From Mesorhizobium sp. M9A.F.Ca.ET.002.03.1.2 (lineage in GTDB: Bacteria; Pseudomonadota; Alphaproteobacteria; Rhizobiales; Rhizobiaceae): a stretch of 64,000 bases of DNA. The stretch covers positions 737,001 through 801,000 of the forward strand of contig NZ_CP034443.1 in assembly GCF_003952365.1 (NCBI RefSeq). The letters run 5' to 3'. The notes under the pieces are model-generated. The model had not been told where the DNA came from and searched no databases. It saw only the letters and a program-made list of their open reading frames with translations. How positions within the stretch are numbered: the stretch's first letter is position 1; each line of letters starts with the position of its first letter. Positions 1 to 8,687 of this stretch are shown piece after piece. Both the position numbers and the translations under genes were made by a program.

Positions 1-54
1 CAAGGCGGCGAGGATGAGGCGCGGGGCCGGGAAAAATCGATTGCCGTCTGCCAT
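1..54 (-). CDS. TlpA-type thiol:disulfide oxidoreductase, N-terminal fragment (partial)
   Basis: Only the first 18 codons lie in the window, reading leftward from an ATG at 54 (MADGNRFFPAPRLILAAL). This looks like the cytoplasmic tip and start of a membrane anchor or signal segment. The thioredoxin fold, if present, is outside the window. The identification rests on position: in rhizobia a tlpA-type thiol-disulfide exchange gene commonly stands divergent from argH. The 34-bp gap to argH must hold both start regions. Uncertain, because no catalytic motif is visible. Confidence 0.45.
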   Translation of the reverse strand, partial: MADGNRFFPAPRLILAAL

Positions 55-88
55 TTTTTAAAACTGCTCCGGAGCACGGGTTATAGCG

Positions 89-1489
89 ATGAGCGACAAG
101 AAGGCCAGCAACCAGATGTGGGGCGGACGTTTTGCCTCGGGTCCGGCCGCGATCATGGAAGCGATCAACGCGTCGATCTCGTTCGACCGCAAACTCTACG
201 CGCAGGACATCAGAGGCTCGATCGCCCACAGCGAGATGCTGGCGCAAACGGGCATTATTTCGGCGGCCGATCAAGAAAAAATCGCTCACGGGCTGAACAC
301 GATCCTGGCAGAGATCGAAGCCGGCGGTTTCGAGTTCTCGACCAGGCTGGAAGACATCCACATGAATGTCGAGGCCCGCCTTGCCGAGCTGATCGGCCCG
401 GCCGCCGGCCGCCTGCACACCGCCCGCTCGCGCAACGATCAGGTGGCGGTCGACCTCAGGCTCTGGGTCAAGGACGAGTGCTTTCGCGTCGCCGAAGCGC
501 TGAAAGGCCTGATCACGGCGCTCCTGGAACGCGCCGAAGAGCATGCGGCAACGGTGATGCCGGGTTTCACCCACATGCAGGCGGCGCAGCCGGTGACCTT
601 CGGCCACCACTGCATGGCCTATGTCGAGATGTTTTCGCGCGACCTGTCGCGTGTTCGCGACGCCATCGAGCGGATGGACGAAAGCCCGCTCGGTGCTGCC
701 GCCCTTGCCGGCACCAGCTTCCCGATCGACCGGCACCAGACGGCCAAGGCGCTCGGCTTCCGCGCGCCGATGCGCAACTCCCTGGACAGCGTTTCGGACC
801 GCGATTTCGCGATGGAGTTTTTGGGGCTGGCGGCGATCTGCGCGACGCATCTGTCGCGGCTGGCCGAGGAGATCATCATCTGGTCGACGCCGCAATTCGG
901 CTTCGTCAGGCTGTCGGATAGCTTTTCCACCGGCTCCTCGATCATGCCGCAGAAGAAGAACCCCGACGCCGCCGAGCTGGTGCGCGGCAAGACCGGCCGC
1001 GTCACCGGCCATCTGGTCGGCCTGCTGACGGTGATGAAGGGCATGCCGCTCACCTACGGCAAGGACATGCAGGAAGACAAGGAATCCGTATTCGACGCCG
1101 CCGAGACGCTCGACCTGATGCTGGCGGCGATGACCGGCATGGTGCGCGACATGACGGTGAACACCGCCGCCATGAAGAAGGCCGCCGGCGCCGGCCATTC
1201 GACCGCGACCGACCTCGCCGACTGGCTCGTGCGCACGCTCGGCCTGCCGTTTCGCGAAGCGCACCATGTCACCGGCCGCGCGGTGGCGCTGGCCGAAGAG
1301 AAGAAGATCGGGCTCGACAGGCTGCCGCTGGAAGACTTGCAGTCCATTCACCCCGGCATCACGGCGGACGTGTTTTCGGTGCTTGCCGTGCAGAATTCGG
1401 TGAAGAGCCGCACGAGCTTCGGCGGCACCGCGCCGTCGGAAGTGAGGAAGCAGATACGCTATTGGAAAAAGCACATCGCCAAGGCGTGA
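89..1489 (+). CDS. argH: Argininosuccinate lyase
   Basis: This enzyme cleaves argininosuccinate to arginine and fumarate, the last step of arginine synthesis in the cytoplasm. The 466-residue length is usual for the fumarase/aspartase superfamily. The family signature [12 protein letters not shown], which contains the catalytic serine loop, is intact, as are [10 protein letters not shown] and the TxxGHH-like region ([13 protein letters not shown]). The start at 89 has a GGAG about 14 bases upstream, a little far but with no better alternative. It is divergent from the tlpA-like gene and followed by a lipoprotein gene and lysA, the usual rhizobial order. Confidence 0.97.
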   Translation: MSDKKASNQMWGGRFASGPAAIMEAINASISFDRKLYAQDIRGSIAHSEMLAQTGIISAADQEKIAHGLNTILAEIEAGGFEFSTRLEDIHMNVEARLAELIGPAAGRLHTARSRNDQVAVDLRLWVKDECFRVAEALKGLITALLERAEEHAATVMPGFTHMQAAQPVTFGHHCMAYVEMFSRDLSRVRDAIERMDESPLGAAALAGTSFPIDRHQTAKALGFRAPMRNSLDSVSDRDFAMEFLGLAAICATHLSRLAEEIIIWSTPQFGFVRLSDSFSTGSSIMPQKKNPDAAELVRGKTGRVTGHLVGLLTVMKGMPLTYGKDMQEDKESVFDAAETLDLMLAAMTGMVRDMTVNTAAMKKAAGAGHSTATDLADWLVRTLGLPFREAHHVTGRAVALAEEKKIGLDRLPLEDLQSIHPGITADVFSVLAVQNSVKSRTSFGGTAPSEVRKQIRYWKKHIAKA

Positions 1490-1491
1490 TG

Positions 1492-1568
1492 CTCGTGCGG
1501 CGAATCGGAAATTCGCATCACGTTGGAGCAGCGCGGCGAGCGAATTTCGGATTCAAAAGCCGCACGAG
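1492..1568. repeat. Nested palindromic intergenic element 1 after argH
   Basis: Outer arms CTCGTGCGGC (1492-1501) and GCCGCACGAG (1559-1568) are perfectly complementary. Inner arms at 1502-1516 and 1540-1554 pair at 14 of 15 positions. The element can fold into one long hairpin just after the argH stop, so it may end or stabilise the transcript. It resembles the mosaic palindromes common between rhizobial genes. Confidence 0.7.
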
Positions 1569-1582
1569 TTAATTGATGGATT

Positions 1583-1657
1583 CTAGTGTGGTTTTGGATT
1601 TGAAGTTCCTCAACGCGAATGCCATCAATGACAGGAACTTCAAATCCACCACACTAG
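1583..1657. repeat. Palindromic intergenic element 2 between argH and the lipoprotein gene
   Basis: The left arm begins CTAGTGTGG (1583) and the right arm ends CCACACTAG (1657). The 25-base right arm matches the left arm except for three extra bases (TTT) in the left arm. The loop is about 22 bases. This is a second, unrelated hairpin element in the same 220-bp gap, 14 bp from the first. Confidence 0.7.
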
Positions 1658-1709
1658 GTGCAATGCCAGCAAAACTCGGCTAGAAGCGGCGGGCAAAAGT
1701 TTCGGACGG

Positions 1710-1925
1710 ATGGCACGGATGACCGCAAGCAGGATTTTGGTGACACTGACGCTGCTGGCGGCGATGGCAGCCGTTACAGCCTGCGGCAGGAAGTCCGGGC
1801 TCGACACGCCCTATGAGGCAGCCGTGCAGGCACGCAAGGACGCCGAGAAGGCCAAGCAGCCCGTGCCGCCGGAGCCGGAAAAACCGGTCGAGGACAAGAA
1901 GTTCGTTCTCGACCCGCTGATCTAG
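1710..1925 (+). CDS. Small outer-membrane lipoprotein (LptM-like)
   Basis: This 71-residue protein has a short basic start, a hydrophobic stretch and a lipobox ending AVTAC at about residue 25, so it should be lipidated by Lgt and processed by signal peptidase II. The mature part is short, Lys/Pro/Glu-rich and disordered-looking, ending FVLDPLI. Small lipoproteins of this kind sit directly before lysA in many proteobacteria and are annotated LptM/YifL, a helper of LptD assembly in E. coli. The family assignment is from size, lipobox and position. An in-frame ATG at 1719 is an alternative start. lysA begins 52 bp downstream, so the two are probably co-transcribed. Confidence 0.8.
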   Translation: MARMTASRILVTLTLLAAMAAVTACGRKSGLDTPYEAAVQARKDAEKAKQPVPPEPEKPVEDKKFVLDPLI

Positions 1926-1977
1926 AGCCGATGAGATCGCCCGATCTCATCGTGCTCCAACTTCCGGAACCACTCTT

Positions 1978-3246
1978 GTGAACCATTTCGATTACCGCGA
2001 CGGCGTACTGCATGCCGAGGACGTGGCGATACCGGATATCGCTGCAAGCGTCGGCACGCCGTTCTATTGCTATTCGACGGCGACGCTGACCAGGCATTTC
2101 CGCGTGTTTGCGCAGGCCTTTGCCGGGCTCGACGCGCTGGTCTGCTACGCCATGAAGGCGAATTCCAACCAGGCGGTGCTGAAGATCCTGGCCAAGCTCG
2201 GTGCCGGCGCCGACGTGGTTTCCGAAGGCGAATTGCGCCGTGCGCTGGCGGCCGGCATTCCGGCCAACAAGATCCTGTTTTCGGGCGTCGGCAAGACCGC
2301 GCGCGAAATGGATTTCGCGCTCTCGGCCGGCATTCTCTGTTTCAATGTCGAATCCGAGCCGGAACTGGAAATGCTGTCGGCCCGCGCCACGGCACTGGGC
2401 AAGGTGGCGTCGATCTCGCTGCGCATCAACCCGGATGTGGATGCCAAGACCCACAAGAAGATCTCCACCGGCAAGGCCGAGAACAAGTTCGGCATTCCCT
2501 GGCAGAAGGCGCGCCAGGTCTATGCCCGCGCGGCTGAACTGCCGGGCATCAAGGTGACCGGCATCGACACCCATATCGGCAGCCAGATCACCGAGTTGCA
2601 GCCCTTCGATGATGCCTTTGCCCTTTTGGTGGAACTTGTCGGCGCGCTGCGCGCCGACGGGCACGCCATCGAGCATGTCGATCTCGGCGGCGGCCTCGGC
2701 ATTCCCTACCGCATCGACAACAGCCCGCCTCCCCTGCCGGACGCTTACGCGCAGATCGTCAGGAAGCACGTCGCCAGGCTTGGATTGAAGGTGATGTTCG
2801 AACCGGGCCGGCTGATCGTCGGCAATGCCGGCATCCTCGTCTCGCAAGTGATCTTCGTAAAGGAGGGCGATGCCAGGAATTTCCTGGTCGTCGACGCCGC
2901 GATGAACGATCTGATCCGGCCGACGCTCTACGACGCCTTCCATGACATCAAGCCGGTGGTGCAGCAGCCGGCAGCGGCGTCGCGCATGACGGTCGACGTC
3001 GTCGGTCCGGTCTGCGAGACCGGCGACTATCTCGGCCTCGACCGCGACCTGCCGCGGCTGAAGGCCGGCGACCTGATCGCTGTCGCCACCGCCGGCGCCT
3101 ATGGCGCGGTGCAGGCCGGCACCTACAACACCAGGCCGCTGGTGCCCGAAGTTCTGGTCGACGGCGACCGTTTCCATGTCGTGCGCCCGCGCCAGGCCTA
3201 TGACGAGCTGATCGGGCTGGATTCGGTGCCTGATTGGTTGAAATAG
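1978..3246 (+). CDS. lysA: Diaminopimelate decarboxylase
   Basis: A PLP enzyme of the alanine racemase/ornithine decarboxylase fold that decarboxylates meso-diaminopimelate to L-lysine, the last step of lysine synthesis. The PLP-binding lysine lies in CYAMKANSN near residue 60, HIGSQI is present, and the C-terminal half carries the phosphate-binding GGGLG and the active-site cysteine segment GPVCETGDYLG. The 422-residue length is normal. Translation starts at GTG (1978), chosen because the protein begins MNHFDYRDG, typical of the family, and no ATG lies near. It follows the small lipoprotein gene. Confidence 0.96.
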   Translation: MNHFDYRDGVLHAEDVAIPDIAASVGTPFYCYSTATLTRHFRVFAQAFAGLDALVCYAMKANSNQAVLKILAKLGAGADVVSEGELRRALAAGIPANKILFSGVGKTAREMDFALSAGILCFNVESEPELEMLSARATALGKVASISLRINPDVDAKTHKKISTGKAENKFGIPWQKARQVYARAAELPGIKVTGIDTHIGSQITELQPFDDAFALLVELVGALRADGHAIEHVDLGGGLGIPYRIDNSPPPLPDAYAQIVRKHVARLGLKVMFEPGRLIVGNAGILVSQVIFVKEGDARNFLVVDAAMNDLIRPTLYDAFHDIKPVVQQPAAASRMTVDVVGPVCETGDYLGLDRDLPRLKAGDLIAVATAGAYGAVQAGTYNTRPLVPEVLVDGDRFHVVRPRQAYDELIGLDSVPDWLK

Positions 3247-3287
3247 GTGATCGTTTCGGCCCCGTAACGTAATCGCCGGACCCGGCG

Positions 3288-3590
3288 TTAAAGCCGGTGC
3301 CGAATGCGCTCCAGGGTCTCGGCGATTTCCTCCTCGTCGCGGCGATAGAACGTCCACTGCTTGATGCGTTTGCTGCGCAGGAGGCCCGCCTGGGTGAGCA
3401 CCCGCATATGCTCGCTGAGCGTCGCCTGGGTGATCCCCAGCTTTTCCGCGATCAGCAGCGCGCAGACGCCGTCCTCGACCAGATCGCCATCCGCCTGGGG
3501 CGGAAAATGCGCGCGCGGGTCCTTCAGCCAATCGAGGATTTGCAGCCTGCGCTCGTTGGCGATCGCCTTGAAGACATCTACCTCTTGCAT
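3288..3590 (-). CDS. ArsR/SmtB-type winged-helix transcriptional regulator
   Basis: A 100-residue single-domain regulator. A FKAIANERRLQILDWL N-terminal helix is followed by the helix-turn-helix LIAEKLGITQATLSEHMRVL and a beta wing. The family acts as dimeric repressors. The metal-binding ELCVC motif of metal sensors is absent; only one Cys (DGVC) is present, so the signal is probably not a classical metal. It is divergent from the dehydratase gene at 3641 with 50 bp between, which suggests it controls that gene and itself. Confidence 0.88.
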   Translation of the reverse strand: MQEVDVFKAIANERRLQILDWLKDPRAHFPPQADGDLVEDGVCALLIAEKLGITQATLSEHMRVLTQAGLLRSKRIKQWTFYRRDEEEIAETLERIRHRL

Positions 3591-3606
3591 TTAGCCATTT
3601 TGCTAA
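3591..3606. promoter_or_regulatory. Candidate operator between the ArsR-type regulator and the dehydratase
   Basis: An inverted repeat TTAGC-N6-GCTAA directly abuts the regulator start codon in the 50-bp divergent gap. Short AT-rich dyads like this are typical ArsR-family operators. The call is inferred from position and symmetry. Confidence 0.4.
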
Positions 3607-3640
3607 GTTACTAATTAATGTCAACCCTAGGGAGCAGGCC

Positions 3641-4582
3641 ATGCTGAACGGCAATATGATCACACGCGAACGCATCGCTTCGATGGAACCGCGCATCCGG
3701 CCATTCGTGCGCCACACGCCGGTGCTGCGTGTCGACATGGCCGATTTCGGCCGTCCGCCTCTCAGCGTCGACCTGAAGCTCGAATGCCTGCAGCATTCCG
3801 GCTCGTTCAAGGCGCGCGGCGCGTTCACCAATCTTCTCGAGCGGCCGGTTCCCAAGGCCGGCGTCGTCGCGGCATCGGGCGGCAACCATGGTGCCGCGGT
3901 CGCCTATGCCGCTATGCGGCTTGGCCACAAGGCGACCATCTTCGTTCCCGAAGTGAGCCCACCGGCCAAGCTGGAACGAATCCGTGGCTACGGCGCCGAG
4001 TTGATTGTCGGCGGCGCGCGCTATGCCGAGGCGTTGGCCGCCAGCGAGAGCTTCGCGCAAGAATCCGGAGCGCTGCAGATCCACGCCTTCAACCAGGAGG
4101 AAACGCTGGTCGGGCAAGGCACGCTTGGCCTCGAGATCGAGGCCGACCTGCCTGAGCTCGACACGCTGCTGGTCGCCGTCGGTGGCGGCGGCCTGATCGG
4201 CGGCATCGCCGCCTGGTTTGCTGGCCGCATCAGGATCATCGCGGTCGAGCCCGAGGGCGCGCCGACGCTTTATCGCGCCTTCGAGGCCGGCAGGCCCGTC
4301 GACGCGCCGGCCGAGGGCATCGCCGCCGATTCGCTGGCGCCCAAGCGTGTCGGCGAATTGATGTTTCCGATCGCCGAGGCCTTCGTGGAGCGCTCCATAC
4401 TGGTCAGTGACGACGAGATCATCGCCGCGCAGGCGGGGCTTTGGGACCGGGCGCGAATCATCTCCGAGCCGGGCGGCGCCGCGGCCTTCGCGGCGATCCT
4501 GTCCGGCCGCTACGCGCCGGCTGCGGGCGAGCGTGTCGCCGTGCTGGTCTGCGGTGCAAACGCCGATCCGGCTAAGTTCTGA
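3641..4582 (+). CDS. PLP-dependent threonine/serine dehydratase-like protein
   Basis: A fold-type II PLP enzyme of 313 residues. The PLP lysine is in the SGSFKARGAF segment near residue 53, the Asn-loop ASGGNHG follows, and the phosphate-binding loop reads VGGGGLIGG near residue 187. There is no C-terminal ACT domain, so it is the short catabolic or racemase-like type rather than the isoleucine-regulated IlvA. Exact substrate (L-Thr, L-Ser or a hydroxyamino acid) cannot be set from sequence. A GGGAGCAGG ribosome site precedes the ATG. It is divergent from an ArsR-type regulator that probably controls it. Confidence 0.88.
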   Translation: MLNGNMITRERIASMEPRIRPFVRHTPVLRVDMADFGRPPLSVDLKLECLQHSGSFKARGAFTNLLERPVPKAGVVAASGGNHGAAVAYAAMRLGHKATIFVPEVSPPAKLERIRGYGAELIVGGARYAEALAASESFAQESGALQIHAFNQEETLVGQGTLGLEIEADLPELDTLLVAVGGGGLIGGIAAWFAGRIRIIAVEPEGAPTLYRAFEAGRPVDAPAEGIAADSLAPKRVGELMFPIAEAFVERSILVSDDEIIAAQAGLWDRARIISEPGGAAAFAAILSGRYAPAAGERVAVLVCGANADPAKF

Positions 4583-4663
4583 CGATAATAGGGAGCAATC
4601 CTGTTCACGTTTTAGGGAACCGCCTCGCCTTCGCCGTGTTTGTTGGTATGCTTGGAGCAACGT

Positions 4664-4763
4664 GCATCCGCTTGGATGCGCAAAGTACGTGTCTCAAGAC
4701 TTTGAGTCTTCGCATCGTACTTGCCGAAAATCGATTCCGGTTTTCGGGTCGATGCGAAGAGTC
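4664..4763. repeat. Mosaic palindromic element upstream of the TIGR02302 gene
   Basis: Several hairpins are nested here: GCATCC-N4-GGATGC near 4664, arms near 4704-4717 and 4748-4763 (TCTTCGCATCG against CGATGCGAAGA), and inside them CCGAAAA (4724-4730) with TTTTCGG (4741-4747). The inner module recurs elsewhere in the window (24982, 28309, 51461). The element fills much of the 218-bp gap, so the promoter of the next gene must lie within or around it. Confidence 0.6.
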
Positions 4764-4800
4764 GTGAGGTTCGGGCTATCCGCTCGACCAGGAAGGGCCG

Positions 4801-7467
4801 ATGACGCAACGACCCACTCTCACCAGCGATCGCAGCCTGGCCGGGCGCCTTGCCCTGAGCCGGTTGGCAACGCGGGTTTCGATGACGGTCGAGCGTGGCT
4901 GGCCGTTGCTGCTTCCGCTGGTCATTGTTGCCAGCCTGTTCCTCAGCGTCTCGTGGCTCGGCCTCTTCCTTCTGCTGCCCGATACGGCGCGCATCGGCCT
5001 TCTGGCAGCGTTCGCCATCGCAGCCCTTGGCGCGCTCTATCCCCTGCGTTTCTTCCGAGTGCCGTCCAGCGCCGAGATCGACCGGCGCATCGAGGCGGCC
5101 AACCAATTGCTGCACAGCCCGGTGCTGGTGCAGACCGACCGGCCGAGCGGCAGGGAAAGCATTTTTTCGCAAGCGCTGTGGCGCGAGCACCAGAAACGCA
5201 TGGCCGAGAAACTCGGCAATCTCGGTGGCGACCTGCCGCGCACGCGGGTCCCGGAGCGCGACCCGTGGGGGCTGCGCGCGGTGGCGGCGCTTCTGTTGGT
5301 CACCGCCTTTGCCTTCTCCTTCGGACCGTCGGGCGGCCGCATCGCAGACGGGTTCAGTGCCCAGGCGGCGCGTGACGCCGTGCCGCCGCGCATCGACGCC
5401 TGGGTGACGCCGCCGGCTTACACCGGCCGGCCGCCGGTCTTCCTCACCGCCCCAGCCCTCGCCAACCCAGCTCTCGCCAACCCAGCCCTCGCCAACAATG
5501 GTAATCAGGCAGCGTCCGCCTTTACCGTTCCGGAAGGCAGCGATGTATCGCTGCGCGTCACCGGCGGTTCGGGCGAGGAAACACTGAGCTACACGGACGC
5601 CGGCGGCAACGCCCGCACCATCGAGCCTGCCGGGCCGCAGGCCGACACGACCAAGCCGGCGGCAACCCCGGCAACGCCCTCCCCGGCAATACCCTCCACA
5701 GTGCGCCAGTTCACCGGAAAGCTGACGGCCAACGGCACGCTGACGCTGGAATCGGGCGGTGACGAGCTCGGCCAATGGGCCTTCGCGGTGATCCCGGACA
5801 AGCCGCCGCAGATCCGCTTCGTCGGCGAGCCGAAACGCGCCGCCAACGGCACATTCGAACTCAACTACCAGATCGACGACGACTATGGCGCGGCCTCCGC
5901 CAAGGCGGATTTCGCATTGGTCGACCCACCGGCGCCGAATGCGCATCCGCTCTATGGCCCGCCCGAAATGCCGCTGTCGCTGCCGCGCCGCGGCGCAAAG
6001 GGGAATGCCGCCAAAACCACGAAGGACCTGACCGAGCATGTCTGGGCCGGCGGCAACATCAAGCTCGCGCTTGTCGCCACCGACGATGCCGGACATGCGG
6101 CAACCAGCGAAACCAAGACCCTGGTGATGCCGGAGCGGCCTTTCTCCAACCCGCTGGCGAGGGCCGTGATCGAGCAGCGCCGCCTGCTGGCGCTCGACAC
6201 CAACGCCAAGAGCCGCGTGCTCGACCTGATGGACGCGATCACGCTCAGGCCCGAAGACACGTTCGACAACATGGCGCACTACCTCGCCATCATGAGCGCC
6301 CGCAGCCGGTTGAAGATGGCAGACAGCGACGACCAGTTGCGCGACGAGGTCGCCTATCTGTGGGAGATCGCGCTCGGCATCGAGGAAGGCAATCTTTCGG
6401 CGGCCGAGAGGCGGCTGCGCCAAGCGCAGCAGGCGCTGCAGGACGCGATCAAGAACGGCGCCAGCGACGAGGAAATCGACAAGGCGATGAAGGAACTGCG
6501 CGAGGCGATGAACCAGTTCCTGCAGGAATTCGCCCAACGTGCGCAGCAGAATCCGAACGCGCCGCAGATGCAGCAGAACGGCCAGGAACTGCGCCAGAGC
6601 GACATCGAACGCATGATGGACCAGATCGAGAATCTGGCGAAGTCAGGCGATCGCGACAGCGCGCAGCAATTGCTTTCGCAACTGCAGGACATGATGAACA
6701 ATCTGCAGGCCGGACGTCAGCAGCAGGGCGGCCAGCAGAACAGCGAGATGCGCCAGCAGATGGACAAGCTTGGCGAGATCATGCGTCGCCAGCAGGAGAT
6801 GATGAACGAAACCTTCCGCATGGATCAGATGCAGCGCGGCCAGCGTCAGCGTGGAGAGAATCGCGACGAGCAGCTCGGCGAGAACGGCGAGCCGGGCCCA
6901 ATGGACGAACAAGGCAGGCCCGGCCCCGGTGAAGACCGCGATCCGCTCGGCCGGCAGAAGCCGATGACGCCACAGGAATTCGCCGATGCGCTGAAACAGC
7001 TGCAGGAAGGTCAGGGCAAGCTGCAGGGCGACCTCGACCAACTGAGGAAAGGTCTCGAAGGCATGGGGCTCGAGCCCAATGAGGGATTTGGCGACGCCGG
7101 CAAATCCATGGGCAATGCCGAACAGGCGCTTGGCGAGAGCGACGGCGACCAGGCCGTCGGTCATCAGGGTCGCGCGCTGGAGGCGTTGCGCAAGGGCGCC
7201 AAGGACATGATGAAGCAGTTGCAGGCCATGCAGGGCGACGAGGGCGGCAGCGAGCAGGGTGGCCGCCAGCAGAACGCCGACCGCGATCCCCTCGGCCGGC
7301 CGCGCGCCAGCGAGGGTCCCGATGATGGAAGTTCGGTGAAGGTCCCGGACGAAATCGACGTACAGCGCGCGCGCCAGATACTCGATGCGATCCGCAAGCG
7401 GCTCGGCAACGCGCTCAGCCCCGAAATCGAACGTAGCTATCTGGAACGGCTGCTGGAGCTGAAGTAA
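4801..7467 (+). CDS. TIGR02302/DUF4175 family large membrane protein
   Basis: This 888-residue protein has two hydrophobic segments near the start (about residues 35-80), a third near 155-175, and then a long hydrophilic part. The last 350 residues are rich in Gln, Met and charged residues (for example QAGRQQQGGQQNSEM) and probably form extended coiled coil. The architecture and length match the alphaproteobacterial TIGR02302 family, whose role is not established. It lies after lysA in many rhizobia. The start follows AGGAAGGG. A small in-frame 15-bp repeat encodes three copies of PALAN around residues 218-232. Confidence 0.85.
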   Translation: MTQRPTLTSDRSLAGRLALSRLATRVSMTVERGWPLLLPLVIVASLFLSVSWLGLFLLLPDTARIGLLAAFAIAALGALYPLRFFRVPSSAEIDRRIEAANQLLHSPVLVQTDRPSGRESIFSQALWREHQKRMAEKLGNLGGDLPRTRVPERDPWGLRAVAALLLVTAFAFSFGPSGGRIADGFSAQAARDAVPPRIDAWVTPPAYTGRPPVFLTAPALANPALANPALANNGNQAASAFTVPEGSDVSLRVTGGSGEETLSYTDAGGNARTIEPAGPQADTTKPAATPATPSPAIPSTVRQFTGKLTANGTLTLESGGDELGQWAFAVIPDKPPQIRFVGEPKRAANGTFELNYQIDDDYGAASAKADFALVDPPAPNAHPLYGPPEMPLSLPRRGAKGNAAKTTKDLTEHVWAGGNIKLALVATDDAGHAATSETKTLVMPERPFSNPLARAVIEQRRLLALDTNAKSRVLDLMDAITLRPEDTFDNMAHYLAIMSARSRLKMADSDDQLRDEVAYLWEIALGIEEGNLSAAERRLRQAQQALQDAIKNGASDEEIDKAMKELREAMNQFLQEFAQRAQQNPNAPQMQQNGQELRQSDIERMMDQIENLAKSGDRDSAQQLLSQLQDMMNNLQAGRQQQGGQQNSEMRQQMDKLGEIMRRQQEMMNETFRMDQMQRGQRQRGENRDEQLGENGEPGPMDEQGRPGPGEDRDPLGRQKPMTPQEFADALKQLQEGQGKLQGDLDQLRKGLEGMGLEPNEGFGDAGKSMGNAEQALGESDGDQAVGHQGRALEALRKGAKDMMKQLQAMQGDEGGSEQGGRQQNADRDPLGRPRASEGPDDGSSVKVPDEIDVQRARQILDAIRKRLGNALSPEIERSYLERLLELK
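5452..5496 (+). repeat. Triplicated 15-bp in-frame repeat inside the TIGR02302 gene
   Basis: Three consecutive copies of CCAGCCCTCGCCAAC (one with a single change) encode PALANPALANPALAN in the periplasmic linker. The length is a multiple of three, so copy-number change would keep the frame. Confidence 0.8.
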
Positions 7468-7553
7468 AGCCGCTCTTTTTACGGTCGGAAGATCGCCATG
7501 CGCGCACCAAGGTGGCCACTATCGCCGGGCTGCGCAATTTTGGATGACATGCT

Positions 7554-8423
7554 CTACCGGTTGATGAACGCCTCGCGGATCGCCTCTTCCATGCCGTCGA
7601 TGGCCTCGCCGGAAGCCTTCGGATTGCGGCGCAGCACCACGTTCGAGGAATCGATGTCGCCGAACCCGTCGGCGGCCGTAAGTTCGCGGCAGCCGGCCGG
7701 GATGTTGCTGCGCGAGATCGGCGCGATCGCCAGCCCGGAGGTGACGGCAAGCCGCAGGCCGCCATTGGTATCGCTGGTATAGGCGACGCGATAGGCGAGA
7801 CCGCGCTGTTCCAGCGACTTGATCGCGAAATCCTTGCACCAGCCGGCACGGTTGTAGAGCGCGATCGGCACCGGCCGCTCCTCATGCATGTGATGCAGCT
7901 CCGAGGTCACCCATACGGTCGGATCGTGCATCAGCACTTCGCCGCCGAAAAGGTCCTGCCATTCGAACACCACCGCCAGGTCGAGCTCGCCAGCGGCGAG
8001 CGCAGCGATCTGCGCACCGGAATGCGCGTAGCGGACGGTGATATCGACCTGAGGATGGCGCTTGGCAAAGGCGCCGAGCGCGCGCGACAGGATCGCGTGG
8101 CCGTATTCCTCCGGGATGCCGATGCGCACCGGCCCGCCAAGCGGCGCCGCGACCATCGATGCCGCCGTCTCGTCCAGCAGCGACACGATCCGGCGGGCGT
8201 TGACGATGAGTTCGCCGCCGCGGCGCGTCAGCGCCACACCGCGCGAGCCGCGCTCGAACAGGCTGTCGCCGACCACATCTTCGAGCCTCTTCATCTGCAT
8301 CGAAACCGCCGACTGGGTCCGGCCGGCCTGCACCGCGGCCTTGGTGAAATTGCCGGTGTCGGCAACCGCGACGAAGGTGCGCAGCAGATCGCTGTCGAGC
8401 GTGGGCTTCATGTAATCCGCCAT
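7554..8423 (-). CDS. LysR-family transcriptional regulator
   Basis: 289 residues. The N-terminal winged helix-turn-helix reads LLRTFVAVADTGNFTKAAVQAGRTQ in two blocks and is followed by SAVSMQMKRLE, then a PBP2-type effector domain (about residues 90-280). Target and ligand are unknown. It ends after the convergent TIGR02302 gene and is divergent from the DMT transporter at 8688, which is a plausible target. The first ATG (8423) is used; MKPT at 8411 is an equally common start for such proteins. Confidence 0.9.
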   Translation of the reverse strand: MADYMKPTLDSDLLRTFVAVADTGNFTKAAVQAGRTQSAVSMQMKRLEDVVGDSLFERGSRGVALTRRGGELIVNARRIVSLLDETAASMVAAPLGGPVRIGIPEEYGHAILSRALGAFAKRHPQVDITVRYAHSGAQIAALAAGELDLAVVFEWQDLFGGEVLMHDPTVWVTSELHHMHEERPVPIALYNRAGWCKDFAIKSLEQRGLAYRVAYTSDTNGGLRLAVTSGLAIAPISRSNIPAGCRELTAADGFGDIDSSNVVLRRNPKASGEAIDGMEEAIREAFINR

Positions 8424-8587
8424 AAGAAAATCTTATTGCTGGCATCATTCCAATTCGTTTGCAACATGTCAAACGGCGGATAATAGTCGCTTCACCCATT
8501 GGATATGCGGCTGCGAAATCGGCTGCGGACCAATCAAAAGTCCTCACTCGTACCCGCTGCCCGAAACGGTGGCGGGTTCTTTTTAAT

Positions 8588-8652
8588 GCATGTCGCCCAA
8601 GCATGCCCTCGGGCTGGAACCGGGGGTCCGCGGCGGTTTTGGGACAACGACC
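8588..8652. repeat. Intergenic repeat of the CATGTCGCCCAA...TTTTGGGACAACGAC family
   Basis: It starts GCATGTCGCCCAA and ends TTTTGGGACAACGAC with a GC-rich centre carrying a second dyad. A related element stands at 31589-31690 and a more diverged one at 57036-57092, so this is a dispersed repeat family. Here it lies in the leader of the DMT transporter gene. Confidence 0.6.
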
Positions 8653-8687
8653 GTTCGGGCCGCACACGACAGGAGCCGTTGAACGCC

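Noticed and set aside
1774..3885. Long open frame on the minus strand across lysA and the ArsR gene
   Set aside because: It is antisense to clearly conserved lysA, its protein has no recognisable family pattern, and its composition is that of a shadow frame in GC-rich DNA.
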